Assembly: GCF_004664715.2 (NCBI RefSeq)
Contig: NC_051070.1
Span: 39,334,456-39,398,455 of the forward strand
Reading direction: 5' to 3'
Length of the DNA: 64,000 nucleotides
Origin: Peromyscus leucopus
Taxonomy: Eukaryota > Chordata > Mammalia > Rodentia > Cricetidae
Each line of letters begins with the position of its first letter. Within the stretch, counting starts at the first letter, position 1. Of this stretch, positions 11,775-23,247 are shown in pieces. The notes beneath the pieces were generated by a model. That model was not told where the DNA came from. It searched no databases and worked only from the letters and a program-made list of their open reading frames with translations. A program made the position numbers and the translations under genes.

Positions 11775-12500
11775 GCCCCTTTTTTTATTTTTGTTTTTGT
11801 GAGATTATCTATTGTCTGTGTTTATTTGGGTATAGTTAATATCATTGAATTTGAGTTTTCCTTCTAGTATCTCCTATAGGACTGAACTTGTTGTTAGAAA
11901 TTGTTTAAATTTGACATTGTTATGAAATTTTTTATCCATCTATGGTAACTGAAATTTTACTGGGCATCATCCATGGTCTCAGAATCTGCAAGACATCTGA
12001 CCAAGCCCTTCTAGCTTCTAGAGTCTCAGTTGCAAAGTCAGGTGTAATTCTGATAGGTATATTTTTAGATATCACTTGGCACCTTTTAATATTATTTCTT
12101 TGTTCTGTATGATTAGTGTTTTGATTATTATGTGATGTGGAGACTTTCTTTTCTGATCTAATCTGTTTGGTGTTCTGTAAACTTCTTGTATCTTTATAGG
12201 CATGGCCTTTAGTTTAGGGAATTGTTTTTTATGATTTTGTTAAATATATTTTCTGGGGTGTTGTGCTGTGATTCTTCTCTTTTAGTCTACTACAGTATTC
12301 ATAGATGTGGTCTTTTCGTGGTGTCCCAGATTTTCTGGATGTTTTGTGTTAGGAGGTTTTTAGCTCTAACATTTTCTTTCATCAATTAACTTATTTCTTC
12401 TATTGTATCTTCAATGCCTTACATTGTCTCTTCCATCTCTTGAATTCTGTTGTTGACACCTGCTTGATAATAGCCATTCTATCAAGAAGAAGTAATATCT
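11775..12500 (-). pseudogene. L1 ORF1 remnant, broken
   Basis: The minus strand matches the coiled-coil and RNA-binding parts of rodent L1 ORF1, the nucleic-acid chaperone of the L1 particle. Landmarks, as written on the plus strand, are 'atctgtttggtgttctgtaa', 'gtgtcccagattttctgga', 'ttttgtgttagga' and 'tccatctcttgaattctgtt'. There is no long open frame, so the gene is dead. The boundary with the lost 5' UTR is not clear. Confidence 0.75.
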
Positions 12501-12794
12501 CATTGTGATTGAATTTGCATACATGATTATCAGTAATGTTCAGTAATTCTTCTTATATTTGTTGAACATTACTATATATTCTTTTGACAAGTGTATACTC
12601 ATCCTTAACATATTTAAAACTAGTTGTTCTTTTCCATTTCATGGTGTGTGTTTCTGTTACAGTGAATTTTCTATATTTATGCACTCTATATCTATATAAT
12701 CAATCCAATGTCTGAAAAGCGTCAAAACAACCTGTGTTTACATTGAATATGTCCAAATGTTTGCTCGGCGTTATTCTTTAAGCATTGTGGTTAT

Positions 12795-13690
12795 GCTACC
12801 TACTTTTATGTTGATATGATAAAACAGCATGACCAAGGCACCTTATAAAAGAAACTTGAGGCTTATAGTTTCGGTGTTAGAGTCCCTGAGAGTAGAGCAG
12901 AAGACATGGAAGCAGGAACAGCTGAGACATATATTTTGATTTACAAGTCGGAGGCAGGAAGAAAGACATGGAGAATGTCAAAAGTCTTTTGAAATTTCAA
13001 ACTTGGCCCCCAGTGAAATACATCCTTTAACAAGGAAATAACTCCTAATCCTTCTGAAATTGGGAACAAGTATTCAAATATATTGATTTTTAGAGACAAT
13101 TCTCATTCAATCCATCACGTTACACTCACTGACAAGCACAGACTTCCGGCCATTACATATTACAAAAATGGATTTAGTTCAATTGCTAAATTCTTTCAGT
13201 TTCAATGCAGTTTAAAACCCCAAATCTCTTCAGAGGCTCGTGGAAATCTCTTAATTTTAATCCCACGTAAAATCTAAATGAAAAAGTTAACAACATACTT
13301 CCAACATACAGTGGAATAGGAGATACATTACTATTCCCAAAGGAAGGAAAGAGGTTACAGTGAAGAAATCCATAACCAAAGCAAGACAAAAACCCAGTAG
13401 GGAATCTCCCCTTCCTGCCTTGCTGTCTCCGACACAATTCTCTCTTCTGGGCTGATTCTCCTCCCCATGTACAGCTCTTTCATCTCCACCCTCTCAGGGT
13501 CTCCAGCGAAATCCATATTCCACTTTCACAGTTTCACACAAAGGTCTCTCAGGGCCTTCGGGCAGGGATTGCTCGGCACGCATTTCACCTCAGTGGCTTT
13601 CCTTATCAAGGAAGGAGGCATCTGCAACCCCATTTACTCATTTATCCTTTATGATTCAAAAGCTAGAACCATGTGACTAACCCTGCCAAG
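12795..13690 (-). mobile_element. ERV-like composite repeat (family D LTR-like part plus non-coding internal part)
   Basis: 12795-13105 carries the family D signature in reverse orientation ('cagcatgaccaaggcacctta', then 'tattcaaatat'). It continues without a break into 'cttccaacatacagtgg', 'ccaaagcaagac', 'aaacccagtaggga' and 'gggctgattctcctcccc'. From memory, these follow the family D part in many rodent copies. I see no gag, pol or env coding. The family name is not certain; a non-autonomous LTR element is my best reading. Confidence 0.5.
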
Positions 13691-13696
13691 TTTGAG

Positions 13697-13835
13697 TTAC
13701 AGCTTATGGATCAACATGTAATGGCTTAACAACTGTTCTATCACCATGCCTGCCTGCATGCCACAATGTTCCCTGCCATGATGATCATGGACTCAAACCC
13801 TCTGCAACAGTGAGCCCCAAATGAATCCCTTTTTA
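13697..13835 (+). mobile_element. Fragment of family D repeat, plus strand
   Basis: 'gcttatggatcaacatgtaatgg', 'ccatgcctgcctgcatgcc', 'gccatgatgatcatggac' and 'gagccccaaatgaatccctt' follow the internal to 3' part of the LTR-like repeat at 3783-4120. It is in the opposite orientation to its neighbour at 12795. Confidence 0.6.
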
Positions 13836-14278
13836 AAATAAGATTTTTTTTTTTTGTAGTAGAGTTTTTTTAAAACAACAATAGAAAAGTAAATAGAGTA
13901 TATTCAAGTCTTTTCATGCACCTTTCCCAGTTATTTGAAATACCTGTAATAGTAATAGCTACAAATATGCAATAGGGTATCATACTATTGGATATTAAAT
14001 CTTAGAATCGTTATATGTTTTCAGATACATAATTTGTTCACTGCACAGATTTTCTTTGTCTTTATCCACACTAAAATTAAATAGAGAAGCCCATATTGGG
14101 ACCTCTCTCCTTGCTTCAAGGAGCTGTTACTACACTTTTGCATAAAACCTCACTTGCTTGCCCTTCAAAAATGAACAAAAATCTGCCTTGAAATACTAGT
14201 AGAGGTGTAAGATAGAAATAATTTGAAATTTATTATTTTGTTCATGTTTAAAATGACAACTTTTAAATTTGTGAGTAT

Positions 14279-14336
14279 ACACACACGTGTGTGTGTGTAT
14301 GTTTGTGTGTATGTCTCTGTGTGTCTGTGTGTGTGT
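14279..14336. repeat. Imperfect TG microsatellite
   Basis: A run of TG with interspersed A, T and C lies next to a B3/B2-type SINE and probably derives from its 3' tail. Confidence 0.7.
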
Positions 14337-14344
14337 TCCTGTAT

Positions 14345-14602
14345 ACATATGTGTGGAGGCCAGAGGTCAATGTAAAGGATTGCTGTCTACCTTACCTCCA
14401 CTAAATCTGAACCTCACTTTTTTGGCTATGCTGTATGGCTAGTGAGTTTCAGGGATTTACCTCTTTCTAATCAGTGCTTGTGCTGAAAATACAAGTGCAA
14501 TCTGCTGTACCCAGATTTTATGTAGGCTCCAGAACTCAATCTTAGGCACTTATAATTGTGCAGTCTTAAAACTATTACCAACTGGGCCATCTCCCCAACC
14601 CT
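14345..14602 (-). mobile_element. B3/B2-type SINE, old, minus strand
   Basis: 'gtgtggaggccagaggtcaatg' at the left and 'ttaccaactgggccatctccccaacc' at the right are the reversed ends of a rodent tRNA-derived SINE. The middle is diverged. Such elements are copied from a Pol III transcript by L1 enzymes. No TSD was identified. Confidence 0.7.
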
Positions 14603-14604
14603 CT

Positions 14605-14718
14605 TTAATTTTCTGAAATGGTGTCTCACTGTGTAGGCCAATGACAATCAGTCTGCAATTCTCCTGCTTCTTTTTCTGCAGTATTGGGGTTATTGACATG
14701 CCTTGGCATGCCTAGCTT
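14605..14718 (-). mobile_element. Old B1 (7SL-derived) SINE, minus strand
   Basis: 'gaaatggtgtctcactgtgtagg', then 'ctcctgcttctttttctgcagtattgggg' and 'catgcctagctt', resemble a heavily diverged B1 or proto-B1 read in reverse. It abuts the SINE to its left. Confidence 0.55.
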
Positions 14719-14949
14719 GAAACTTACAATTGTCACATAGAGGGGCAAACATAAGCAACAGAGAAGTGCTTAAGAAATTGTGGCTCACTTGGACTTTTAG
14801 GAAAGCAGAATACTATATTCTGTTTGCTTATAAAGACAGGAGAGCCCTGTAATGCAAACATCGCTTAGCTCTGTCAAGCTTTGTGTTTATTCTGAAGACC
14901 ATTCATCTTCACTGGATACCTCATGCCTTATTAAGCACTAGAGGATAAT

Positions 14950-15166
14950 GGTGTCTACATGAGTTGAAACAGTGTTTGGGAGCATAAATGAAGACATGGG
15001 TTTGATCCACAGCATTATATAAAACAGGCTTGGTGTTATTCAAAATATCAGATTCCAGGACTCAGGAGAGTGACGCAGGAAGATCACACATTCAACATCA
15101 TCCATGACTAGGCTATATTGACAGTCCCAGACTAATCTTTAATATATGAGATTCCACCAAAAAATT
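14950..15166 (+). mobile_element. B4-like SINE (ID-B1 chimera), plus strand
   Basis: The left part (gggtttgatccacagcattatataaa) resembles a tRNA/ID-type end. The right part (aggactcaggagagtgacgcagg) resembles B1, and an A-rich tail closes near 15166. The order tRNA-like then B1-like matches rodent B4. It is diverged, so the boundaries are approximate. Confidence 0.55.
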
Positions 15167-18082
15167 TTAGAAAAGTTTCATAAAAGACTTTTTCTACCAT
15201 TTTAATTTTACTTATATGAACTGTGAAAATCTATGTTTATGCTCTCAAAATATTTTCTTCATGTCTTTCCAAATAATGTTTTCCTTTGTTATTCTACATA
15301 TTATCCCACAAGCAATAGAAACCCTCTTATTCTGCATAAACCAGCAGTAAATACTTTTATAATGTTATAAGTATATAGTTTATGTAATTATTAAAACTTT
15401 AAAAACATCCAGTTGCATATGATGAAAGCATATAAGATAAGCTTGAATTATTTAAAATGACAATATATTGTTCATTCATTTGATTATTTTATTTCTTTAA
15501 TTTTCTTTTTCTACTATTTTGTATGGAAGAATTAGTACTATGCTCATAAGGGTAAAGTTACATAAATATATAGTATGAAAAATCTATTAAAGCAATATGA
15601 TGTATTTTCCAAATCTGAGAAAGTACATTTTTGCATAATGAACTTAATATTGCATTAATTTTATTCAATTACTTCCCTTGGTTTAAAAATAATTAAGAAA
15701 TGAAAAATGACACAGGAAAGGAAATTGAAATCAGCATGTCATATTTAAATTTATATCTCACGATGATAAATGTTGTAAAGGCAATCTGAAAATGTTTCCT
15801 ATTTTTTTACATTTAATAATTCATCCAATTTTGAATCACATTCCAGTGTCTGTTAACACTGAAGAACAGATATAAAAAACAGAAAGAGAAATGAATATAA
15901 TATTAAGGGTTTTTTGTGCACAAATACTCAGGCATTTACTTTCACTTTGGATAGCTATTGTTTTCAATTCAAAATTTAGTGAATATTTTACTATGTATGT
16001 TAAAAATGTATGTATCTAAATAATGTAAACAAGAGAGTGGAATAAGATATCTTGGATTTGTTTGAAAACTACATGAAGAAGTATTTTTAGGTATTGATAA
16101 AACAAAAGATATATCAAAGTGTTTACTTTTAAGCTAGCTTTTGTTATATTTTCTGATTTATCATATTCATCCTCTATCTATATTTCTAGGAAGAGTAAGA
16201 AAGAATGATTTGTTTGTATGAGTGTAAGTCTGTGTATCTGTGTATATAGTGGGTTCTGCTTCATTATATTGAATTTTAACAGAATTTACCACTTAAAGTT
16301 TTGTCTGTGCAAAATAACACAATATTCAAAATTAGAAAAAAACCACTATTTATTACTGATACTGAGTTTAGACTCATATAAATAACTATTGATTATTGGG
16401 GAGATATCTACATATTCTGTTAACACAAAAATTCCACTTCACAAAGTTTAAAAAGGACATTAAACTAGACTGAATTGTATATTATATTCAAGCCATTGAA
16501 AATTTGAAAAGACAAAATAACGTCTTCCATTTTGTAAAAGCAGGTAGACAAATAACAGCACACTTTGAGGATATTCTAAAACCACAGCTCCTCAAGGAAT
16601 AGATCAGAGGAGTACTTACTCTCATCACACTTAGGTTTTCACTCATCGGGCAAGGGAAATGTTGGCTAACTGCTTATCTCCAAAGAAAAACAGACTTTGC
16701 TTGTTTAGGTGTCATGGGACATAGTTTACAAGTTGAATTCAAGTGGGAGTTTCAGAAGTTAAGAGACCCTAAGTCTCACACAGGGACCAATGTATAAATG
16801 CACTGTCTCCTTTTTTATTGTATTTCAAATACCTGACTCTTACATCCTTAAGAAAATCATTTCTGAGACTGAACACTAGCTGTGTGCTTTCCACTTAAAA
16901 GCTTTCTAAACATCAGCAAGTGCAAAGATAGAATTTACCCAAATGAAACTTAGAAACACCTTTAAGAAAAGCAAGGGCCAAAGTTCTTTCTTTCTTTAAG
17001 CATCAGAATGAATGAAAAACTGCCCTTTAATTTGTACAGATACCACCTACCTTACTGAGATCTATCTCTTTGGTCTTAGCTAGCATGAAGTAACCCAGCT
17101 AGGTTGAGAGTGGACTTCTGAGGGACACTTCCTTTATGAATGGCTTTGTGCTCACATCCAGAAGGGCATGTGTCCTTCACTATCCAGCAGTTTCTCTCAA
17201 GTGTGCTTCCATAGTTGAAGTGGGATACCAATACCAAGTGAACCAGTAGATAACTCCTTGAGCCTTAAATCAGAATCAGCACTAAGATTACTTTTTTTTT
17301 CCTCAGCAAAGCACAATACAAAAGCAGTCTAGACATCAAGAATGGAAACATTTCCTTGTTTGCTTCAAAGAACTGTGAAGTCAAATAACAGTTGGGAAGG
17401 GATACTACAAAGTGGAAAAATGATCTCACAAACAACCATATACAAAGGAAACAGTCAGTTCTGGAAGCTTCATAGTAGAGGAGATTCTTGCTGCTGTGTC
17501 ATTGAGGTCCCAGGACCCTCAGCTTCTCTTTCAGTAAGACTGAAAAACATGTCTTTTACAGAGTCATGGAACATTTGAAGAGATATTTATGCTATATTCT
17601 GAGACAGTAAATATAAAGATGAATCTCCCCAAATCATTCTTTTTACTCATACTTATAGTTTTAGAGACTACATGGTCCAATTAACATTGTTCCTAAGCTA
17701 AAGAATCTGTAAAAAAAAGTATTGGGATAGCCATTGAGATTTCTAAGATTATTAAGAGTTTTATAATTAACTAAGTAAGATTTTATATATATATATATAT
17801 ATATACATACATATATTTATACACATAGACATATGTACACACACATATGTACATATCTTTATATGTCTATATCCATAATCCATATATATATATATATATA
17901 AAACACATTTGGAAAATTATTACTGAGATGTTTACTATAGAATTGCAAAACAATTCCCTTTTATTCCTTACAGTTAAATATATGACAATTTAATTATTAT
18001 ACATCTTAGCAAATATAAAAAATGCTCATACCCTTTTTTTTCTGCCTAGTGATCTACTATTGATTATGTAAATGACGTCTTA
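15167..18082. other. AT-rich stretch without recognisable genes
   Basis: I see no coding exon and no clear repeat family in this 2.9 kb except simple sequence. A 78-codon frame at 17342-17578 has no recognisable domain. It may be unique DNA or hold repeats too old to identify by eye. Confidence 0.4.
17784..17900. repeat. AT/TA-rich microsatellite
   Basis: TA runs at 17784-17804 and 17884-17900 flank a mixed ACATA/TATG stretch. Confidence 0.8.
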
Positions 18083-18123
18083 ATCAGTGTTCTCTTACTG
18101 TGAAGAGACGCTATGACCATGAC

Positions 18124-19255
18124 TATTGAAATCTCCTCGGGGACCAGGCCTGAGGAGATTTCTCCCAGAGTCCTGGGGAAGATGCTAGGCAGGGGTAAAT
18201 CTGAGGAAATGAATCTAAGTACACCCTGCTCTTTTATTGGTGGACTTTATTCCTCTGAAATAAAATTTTATCTACACAGCTTCAATTCTGTTCTCATGCT
18301 TAGCTCCTCCCTGTCCCTTCACCTCCTGTGCTCTCACAGTCCTAGTTCTAACTAAGCTCTTTCCATCTGGACCTCATCTTCATTGATGTCCGTTCTTCTG
18401 TCCATCTTCATTCTCCTCCACCTCCTGGGGAACTGGCCTATATCTTAACAGCAGTAACTGTTACCAAACAAAAGCCAGGCCTTCAAGGTCCTCACCAGAG
18501 CCTTGATAGTCAGCCTCCTTGACAACTGAAAAGGAAGTGAATAAAGGATTTGGGGTCAGATAAGGGCCAGAGTAAATCAGAAAAGGAATTTATGTCCTCA
18601 GAATATATTCTTATGAGTGGTTAGGTGAAATCTGATGAGTCTATCATAAATATGCTTAAACCACAACCTTACAGGTGCTTAGGTAAAAGGGTCTATAGGT
18701 CACTAAAATGTAACTGCCTCTATTTCTATGTCTGTCATATAATGGCAGGGTGGAGAAACTCTGCTTGGAGCTAGGAAACCTGCCTCATACCTACATTGCA
18801 CCTGGTATGCAAAAACAGACTTTTTGCTCTGAGTCAATTGTTCTGGAATGCCACTTGGACTGTGAGAGAAAGGAGGGTCTGAGCTTCATTTACATAAGAA
18901 ACAAAGTTATGCACCTAATCTCTGCCTGTCTCCTAGGCCTAGGGGACAGGTGGTGTCTCCTTAAGTGTGTTTACCTTAATTCAGATCAGAGGTTGGTCCG
19001 AAAAGCTTATTCTGTCTGCCATTTTGGCCTAGGATGCTTGAGAGGTACTTCAGATAAATATATTGTTAGAAGTTCTTTGGGAAGGTATAAGACTGCACAA
19101 GAAATTCATAGCAAGAAACAGCTGATATATTAAAAGCCAAATAATAACAAATACTCCTTGAGATTTGAGTTCCTCCTGAAGAATTCCCTAATTCTTTCAG
19201 ATATAGCTTTATTATATTCAGCTGAATTCTTACTATTTTCCTGTAGCTCGTAGCA
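18124..19255 (-). mobile_element. Inserted element of 1132 bp, LTR-like, family unknown
   Basis: It is bounded by exact 6-bp duplications catgac (18118-18123 and 19256-19261), and the host repeat is continuous once it is removed. On the minus strand it starts TGCTACGAGC and ends TTTCAATA, so it has TG at the start but not the usual CA at the very end. A minus-strand CCAATAAAAGAGC (near 18232-18240) resembles an LTR polyadenylation signal. A hairpin lies just inside one end (18128-18162). The plus strand has open frames of 80 codons (18113-18355) and 127 codons (18750-19133) without known domains. The 6-bp TSD points to an ERVK-type solo LTR of unusual length; I cannot name the family. Confidence 0.6.
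18128..18162. repeat. Perfect 11-bp inverted repeat (hairpin) near the element end
   Basis: gaaatctcctc (18128-18138) and gaggagatttc (18152-18162) are exact reverse complements with a 13-base loop. It lies 4 bp inside one end of the inserted element. In many LTRs the R region folds as a polyadenylation hairpin; that role here is inference. Confidence 0.8.
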
Positions 19256-19462
19256 CATGACCACTCTTAAAAAAGAAAGCATTTTATCAGGGCTTGATTA
19301 CCATTGCAGAGGTTTAGTTCATTATCATCATAACAAGAATCATGATGGCACACAGGCAGACACTGTAGCTGAGAGTTCTACAACCAGATCTGTAGACAGT
19401 AGAAAAACCCAGAGGTGCTGTGCCTGGCATGGACTTTTGAAACCCCAGAGCCCACCCCTAGT

Positions 19463-20190
19463 ATCTTGATAGGGGGAGACATCACGGGGATACCAAGAAA
19501 CCTGTTGCTAGGGAAGTTCACAGGAATCTACAAGGATGACCCTACCTTAGACCACTAGCAATAGGGGAGAGGGTGCCTGAACTGGCTTACCCCAGTAATC
19601 AGATTGGTGAATACCCTAACTATTATCATAGAACCTTCACCCAGTAACTGATGGAAGCAGATGCAGAGATCCACAGCCAAGCACCAGGCTGAGCTCCAGG
19701 AGCCCAGTTGAAGAGAAATGAAGAGGAATTCTTTGAGCAAGGGATATCAAGATCATGATGGGGAAACCAACAGAGACATCCAAATCAAATTAGTGGGAAC
19801 TCATGAACTTTAGACCAACAGCTTTGGAGCCTCCATGGGACTGAACTAGACCCTCTGCATAATTGAGACAGTTTTGTAGCTTGATCTGCTTAAGGCGCCT
19901 CCTGGCAGTAGGATCAGGATCCATCCCCAGTGTATGAGCTGGCTTTTGGGAGCCCACTACCTATGGTGGGACACCTTGCACAGCCTTGATGCATGGGGAG
20001 GGGCTTGAATCTACCTCAACTAAATGTATTGGCCTCTACTGACTCCCCATAGGAGACCTTACCTTGTTGGAGGAGGGAATGGGGGGGGTTAATGGTGGGG
20101 GGAAAGGCTGGGGGACTGGAGGAGGGAAGAGATGGGCATTGTGGTTGGTATGTAAAATGAATAAAGAATTTCTTAATAATAAAAAAAGAT
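19463..20190 (+). mobile_element. 5'-truncated L1, 3' UTR, plus strand
   Basis: 'ataccaagaaacctgttgctaggg', 'aactgatggaagcagatgcagagatcc', 'gctccaggagccc' and 'atgagctggcttttgggagccc' are ordered landmarks of the Lx-type L1 3' UTR. A G-rich segment (20066-20130) and an A-rich tail (20159-20190) close it. It retains no ORF2 coding sequence. The left boundary against the split family D repeat is approximate and no TSD was found. Confidence 0.8.
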
Positions 20191-20479
20191 GGGGGTCTCA
20201 CTTCTGCTTTACCCTCTCATTACTTAGCCACTGCCTAGTTTGAACTTGGGCAAGCTCTGTAAATTCTGTCACAGTTTCTGGGAGTTCATATGTGATCAGT
20301 TCTGTCGTGTCTGGAAGACACGGATTCCTTTGTATCTTCCATCCATCCCCTCTTTCTTTTAGTATCTTTCTGCCTCCTATTTCACATTACTCCTTCATCC
20401 ATAAGGGGAGTTTTGATTCGTTGTTGTTGTTCTGTTTGTTTGTATTTATTACATTCTACTTGTTAGAAAGTTGAGTGTT
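20191..20479. other. Unassigned, possibly L1-related
   Basis: Part of this (20270-20420) resembles reversed L1 sequence ('ctggaagacacggattcctttgtatcttcc'), but too weakly to place. Confidence 0.3.
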
Positions 20480-21480
20480 GCCTTGTTTAGATTTGCATTT
20501 CCCTGTCAGCTAATGATGTTTACCATCCTTTCATGAAAAATTTTTAACTTTTTTGTGCAATCTTCCTTAGCAAATGCTCATATCAGTAGCTCATTGTAGG
20601 TTGGTTTATTTTCCTTTGATTATTAAGCTGTAACATTGATGATGTATTGTAAATACAAGTCCTTTATCAAAATGTAACTTGGAAATGTTTTCTTTGATTC
20701 TGCAGGCTTTACTTTTAGTTTCCTGGGAACATAGCTTGAAGCACAGATGTATGGTCCTGTGTTGAAAGGCAATTTATCTGTTATTTTCTTCTGTAGCTTT
20801 GTTTAGGTATTGTACTAAGAAACTATTGCCTACTTTAAAGCTGCAGACATCTATTGCTGCTTTCTTCTGGGTGTTATGGATTTCCTTTTATAATTATGTC
20901 TACAATCCATTTTTATGCTAATCTTAGTGAGCGGTGTCAAGAATCATTCTGATTACACTCTTTGCATGTACATATATATTATTGCAGTAGTACAGTTAGT
21001 TGTAAATACTACTCTAGGCATCCTTATAAAGAGTGCATTAACCACATAAATAACCACATATATAATGATTTTTAGATTCTCTGTTGTCTCACTGGTGCAG
21101 ATGTTTCTCCATATAAGAGGACAATACTTTTTTCACTTTGTGCAACTTAGTATAGCATTTTCAAAATAAGAAGTGTGAGACTTCTAACTCTGCCTTTCTG
21201 TTTCAACATCAGCTTTAATAATCAGGTTCCTTTCAAATTTAATGTGAACTTTTGCTTCTCTTCATAAATTCCTATTACTTTACTAAGCATGTTCATTAAT
21301 AGGAGGTTTTTTTTTGTCTCAATAAAATTAGGAATTCTTTTATACAAGAAAATGGAATTTCAGTTCAATTTATTTGGGATTTTGTTAACTGTTCTTAGTT
21401 TTATATTATACCTTTTTGTACACATTTAATAATTCTCTGTTAAACTAATTGATAATATCCTAACTTTAATCTTTCACTGG
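20480..21480 (-). mobile_element. Ancient L1 ORF2 3' part, minus strand
   Basis: The plus strand shows the reversed pattern of a mammal-wide old L1. Landmarks are 'ttagatttgcatttccctgtcagctaatgatg', 'acaagtcctttatc', 'agaaactattgcctac' and 'ataagaagtgtgagacttctaactctg'. Divergence is high with no open frame. A B1 at 21512-21670 lies at its right edge. Confidence 0.6.
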
Positions 21481-21511
21481 CTTTGTAGATAATTTTCTTA
21501 ATTTCACTTTC

Positions 21512-21670
21512 ACTTCTTTTTTTTTTTTTTCGAGACAGGGTTTTTCTGTGTAGTTTTGGTGCCTGTCCTGGATCTCGCTCTGTAGACCAGGCTGGCCTCG
21601 AACTAGCAAAGATCTGCCTGGCTCTGCTTCCTGAGTGCTGGGATTAAAGGCATGTGCCACCACTGCCCAG
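21512..21670 (-). mobile_element. B1 SINE, cricetid type, minus strand
   Basis: A T-rich tail (21515-21530) is followed by 'cgagacagggtttttctgtgtag', 'tgtagaccaggctggcctcgaa', 'gagtgctgggattaaaggc' and 'gccaccactgccc', which is B1 in full reversed order. The 'ttggtgcctgtcctggatctcg' version is the type I associate with cricetids. Imperfect 15-bp flanks (21497-21511 and 21671-21685, three mismatches) look like its TSD. Confidence 0.9.
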
Positions 21671-22506
21671 CTTAACTTCATTCTTAATATATAGAAGTAC
21701 TGCTGATGTTTGATGATTTGTTTTTTAAATATAAATTGATGAATTATGGTTTTATGTCATGCAGTTTCAATATTTGTTAAGCTGATATGTCTACACTTCA
21801 AGTACTTACTGTTTTTGCATTGAGAACATTTTGAATAGCCTGAATAATTTTGAAATATACATTAGTATTTGCTGTGTTCCCAGAATTTATACTAAAAGCT
21901 ACCAGAAACAATTTGTAAATGCCATGTTTTTATATTCCTGTTGCATCCCTCATATATTATAAGTTCTTTCATTGATTTTATATGACTTTTATAAAATTCC
22001 TAAGGATTTTGGTACAGATATAAAGGTTTCTGCCAGTGGAGACATTTGAAAGCAGCTTTTAGTCTTTCACTATTATAACGTAACCATTATTGTTGGACTA
22101 AAGAAAGTTCCCTTATACTTATTTTTAAACATATTTTTATAATGGTAGGAAAAAAGATACTGGATGATTTTCTAAATTCATTTAAATCATCACTTGTCTT
22201 TCATTCTCATAATATATAATAAATATATAGAGAGTATCTGCTTTAAGTAACTCAATTCCAATATGTTTTATGGGAATTTTTCTATTTAACTATGCAGTTT
22301 ATTAGCCTATAATTTTTCATATTATTTATGTTAAATTGCTTTTATATGGGATTGGCCCATAGTCCATATTAGTATTTCCTTAACTTCAATTTTAGTATTT
22401 AAAGTTTATTTAATTATTGTGGTTACAGGGATTGAGCCAATGGCTTCATCAATGTTAAGTAGGTGGCCTGACACTGATCTATATCCCCGTATAATTTTTG
22501 ATTTTT

Positions 22507-22645
22507 AATTTTAGACAGGGTTCCATAAATTTACTCAGGCTGGTCTTGTATCTCATAGTACTTCGGTTAGGCCTTGAATTTGATATTCGCCTGCCTCAGC
22601 ACCTTAAGTTGCTAAGATGACAGGCCAGTACCATCAGTCGCAGCG
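22507..22645 (-). mobile_element. Old B1/proto-B1 SINE, minus strand
   Basis: 'tagacagggttccataaatttactcaggctgg', 'cgcctgcctcagcacc' and 'gctaagatgacaggcc' follow reversed B1 order with many substitutions. Confidence 0.6.
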
Positions 22646-22884
22646 AAAAAATTGGCAGTTTTGTTTGCAGGTTTAATGAAGCTGACTTTTTTTTTTCTTT
22701 AATTTCTTGGAATGTCTGTATTTCTGCTTATGTTTTTACTTCATTGTAATTAAAGTAAATTGCATCACTTCCCTGCTTATCTTCCATGTTTCTTACAAGG
22801 AGAGAGTCTTGTAATGATTTCTCTCCACCTTTACTTTGGAGAGAGAGTACCTTTATTTTACCTTCATTCATTTTCCATTACTAA

Positions 22885-23174
22885 GATTTTTAAATAACTA
22901 TAACATTACTTATTTCTCTCTCCTCTTTCTAACTAGCCCAATACATAACTCCCCCATTGTCCTTCCAATTCACAGTCTCTTTATTTTTTTACCAATTGTT
23001 ATTGCATGTATGTAAGTATATACATTCCTTAATATAACCATGTAATGTTACTTTTATGTATAATTTTAGGGCAGACCACTTGCCACTGAACAAAAATTTG
23101 GTCAATTGGCATGCTCTTCCCTAAGCAAGACCACCTCTCCTGCTATTACTCCTGCTATTCCTAAGTTGCCTATA

Positions 23175-23247
<73 letters not shown>

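Larger units (their letters stand above)
6270..12660 (-). mobile_element. Nearly full-length, decayed rodent L1 (LINE-1), minus strand
   Basis: The 3' UTR lies at about 6270-7400, ORF2 remnants at about 7400-11320, the inter-ORF region at 11320-11775 and ORF1 remnants at about 11775-12500. All read on the minus strand, so the order 5'-ORF1-ORF2-3'UTR is intact. Both ORFs carry many stops and frameshifts, so the copy is old and inactive. A solo LTR (11384-11767) sits in the inter-ORF region. The 5' UTR is missing or unrecognisable beyond about 12660. I did not find a clear TSD. Confidence 0.85.
18083..19462 (-). mobile_element. Family D repeat split in two by a later insertion
   Basis: The left piece (18083-18123: 'cagtgttctcttactgtgaagagacgctatgacc') and the right piece (19262-19462: 'cactcttaaaaaagaaagcatttt', 'gaggtttagttcattatcatc', 'cagacactgtagctgagagttctac') are consecutive parts of the same rodent repeat. 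They rejoin across the 6-bp duplication catgac. The intervening 1.13 kb (18124-19255) is a separate element. The right piece ends where an L1 3' end begins. Confidence 0.7.

Noticed and set aside
20016..20201. Pro/Ser-rich ORF antisense to the L1 3' end
   Set aside because: Created by the G-rich block of the L1 3' UTR; a similar antisense frame recurs in the other copy at 52887-53111.
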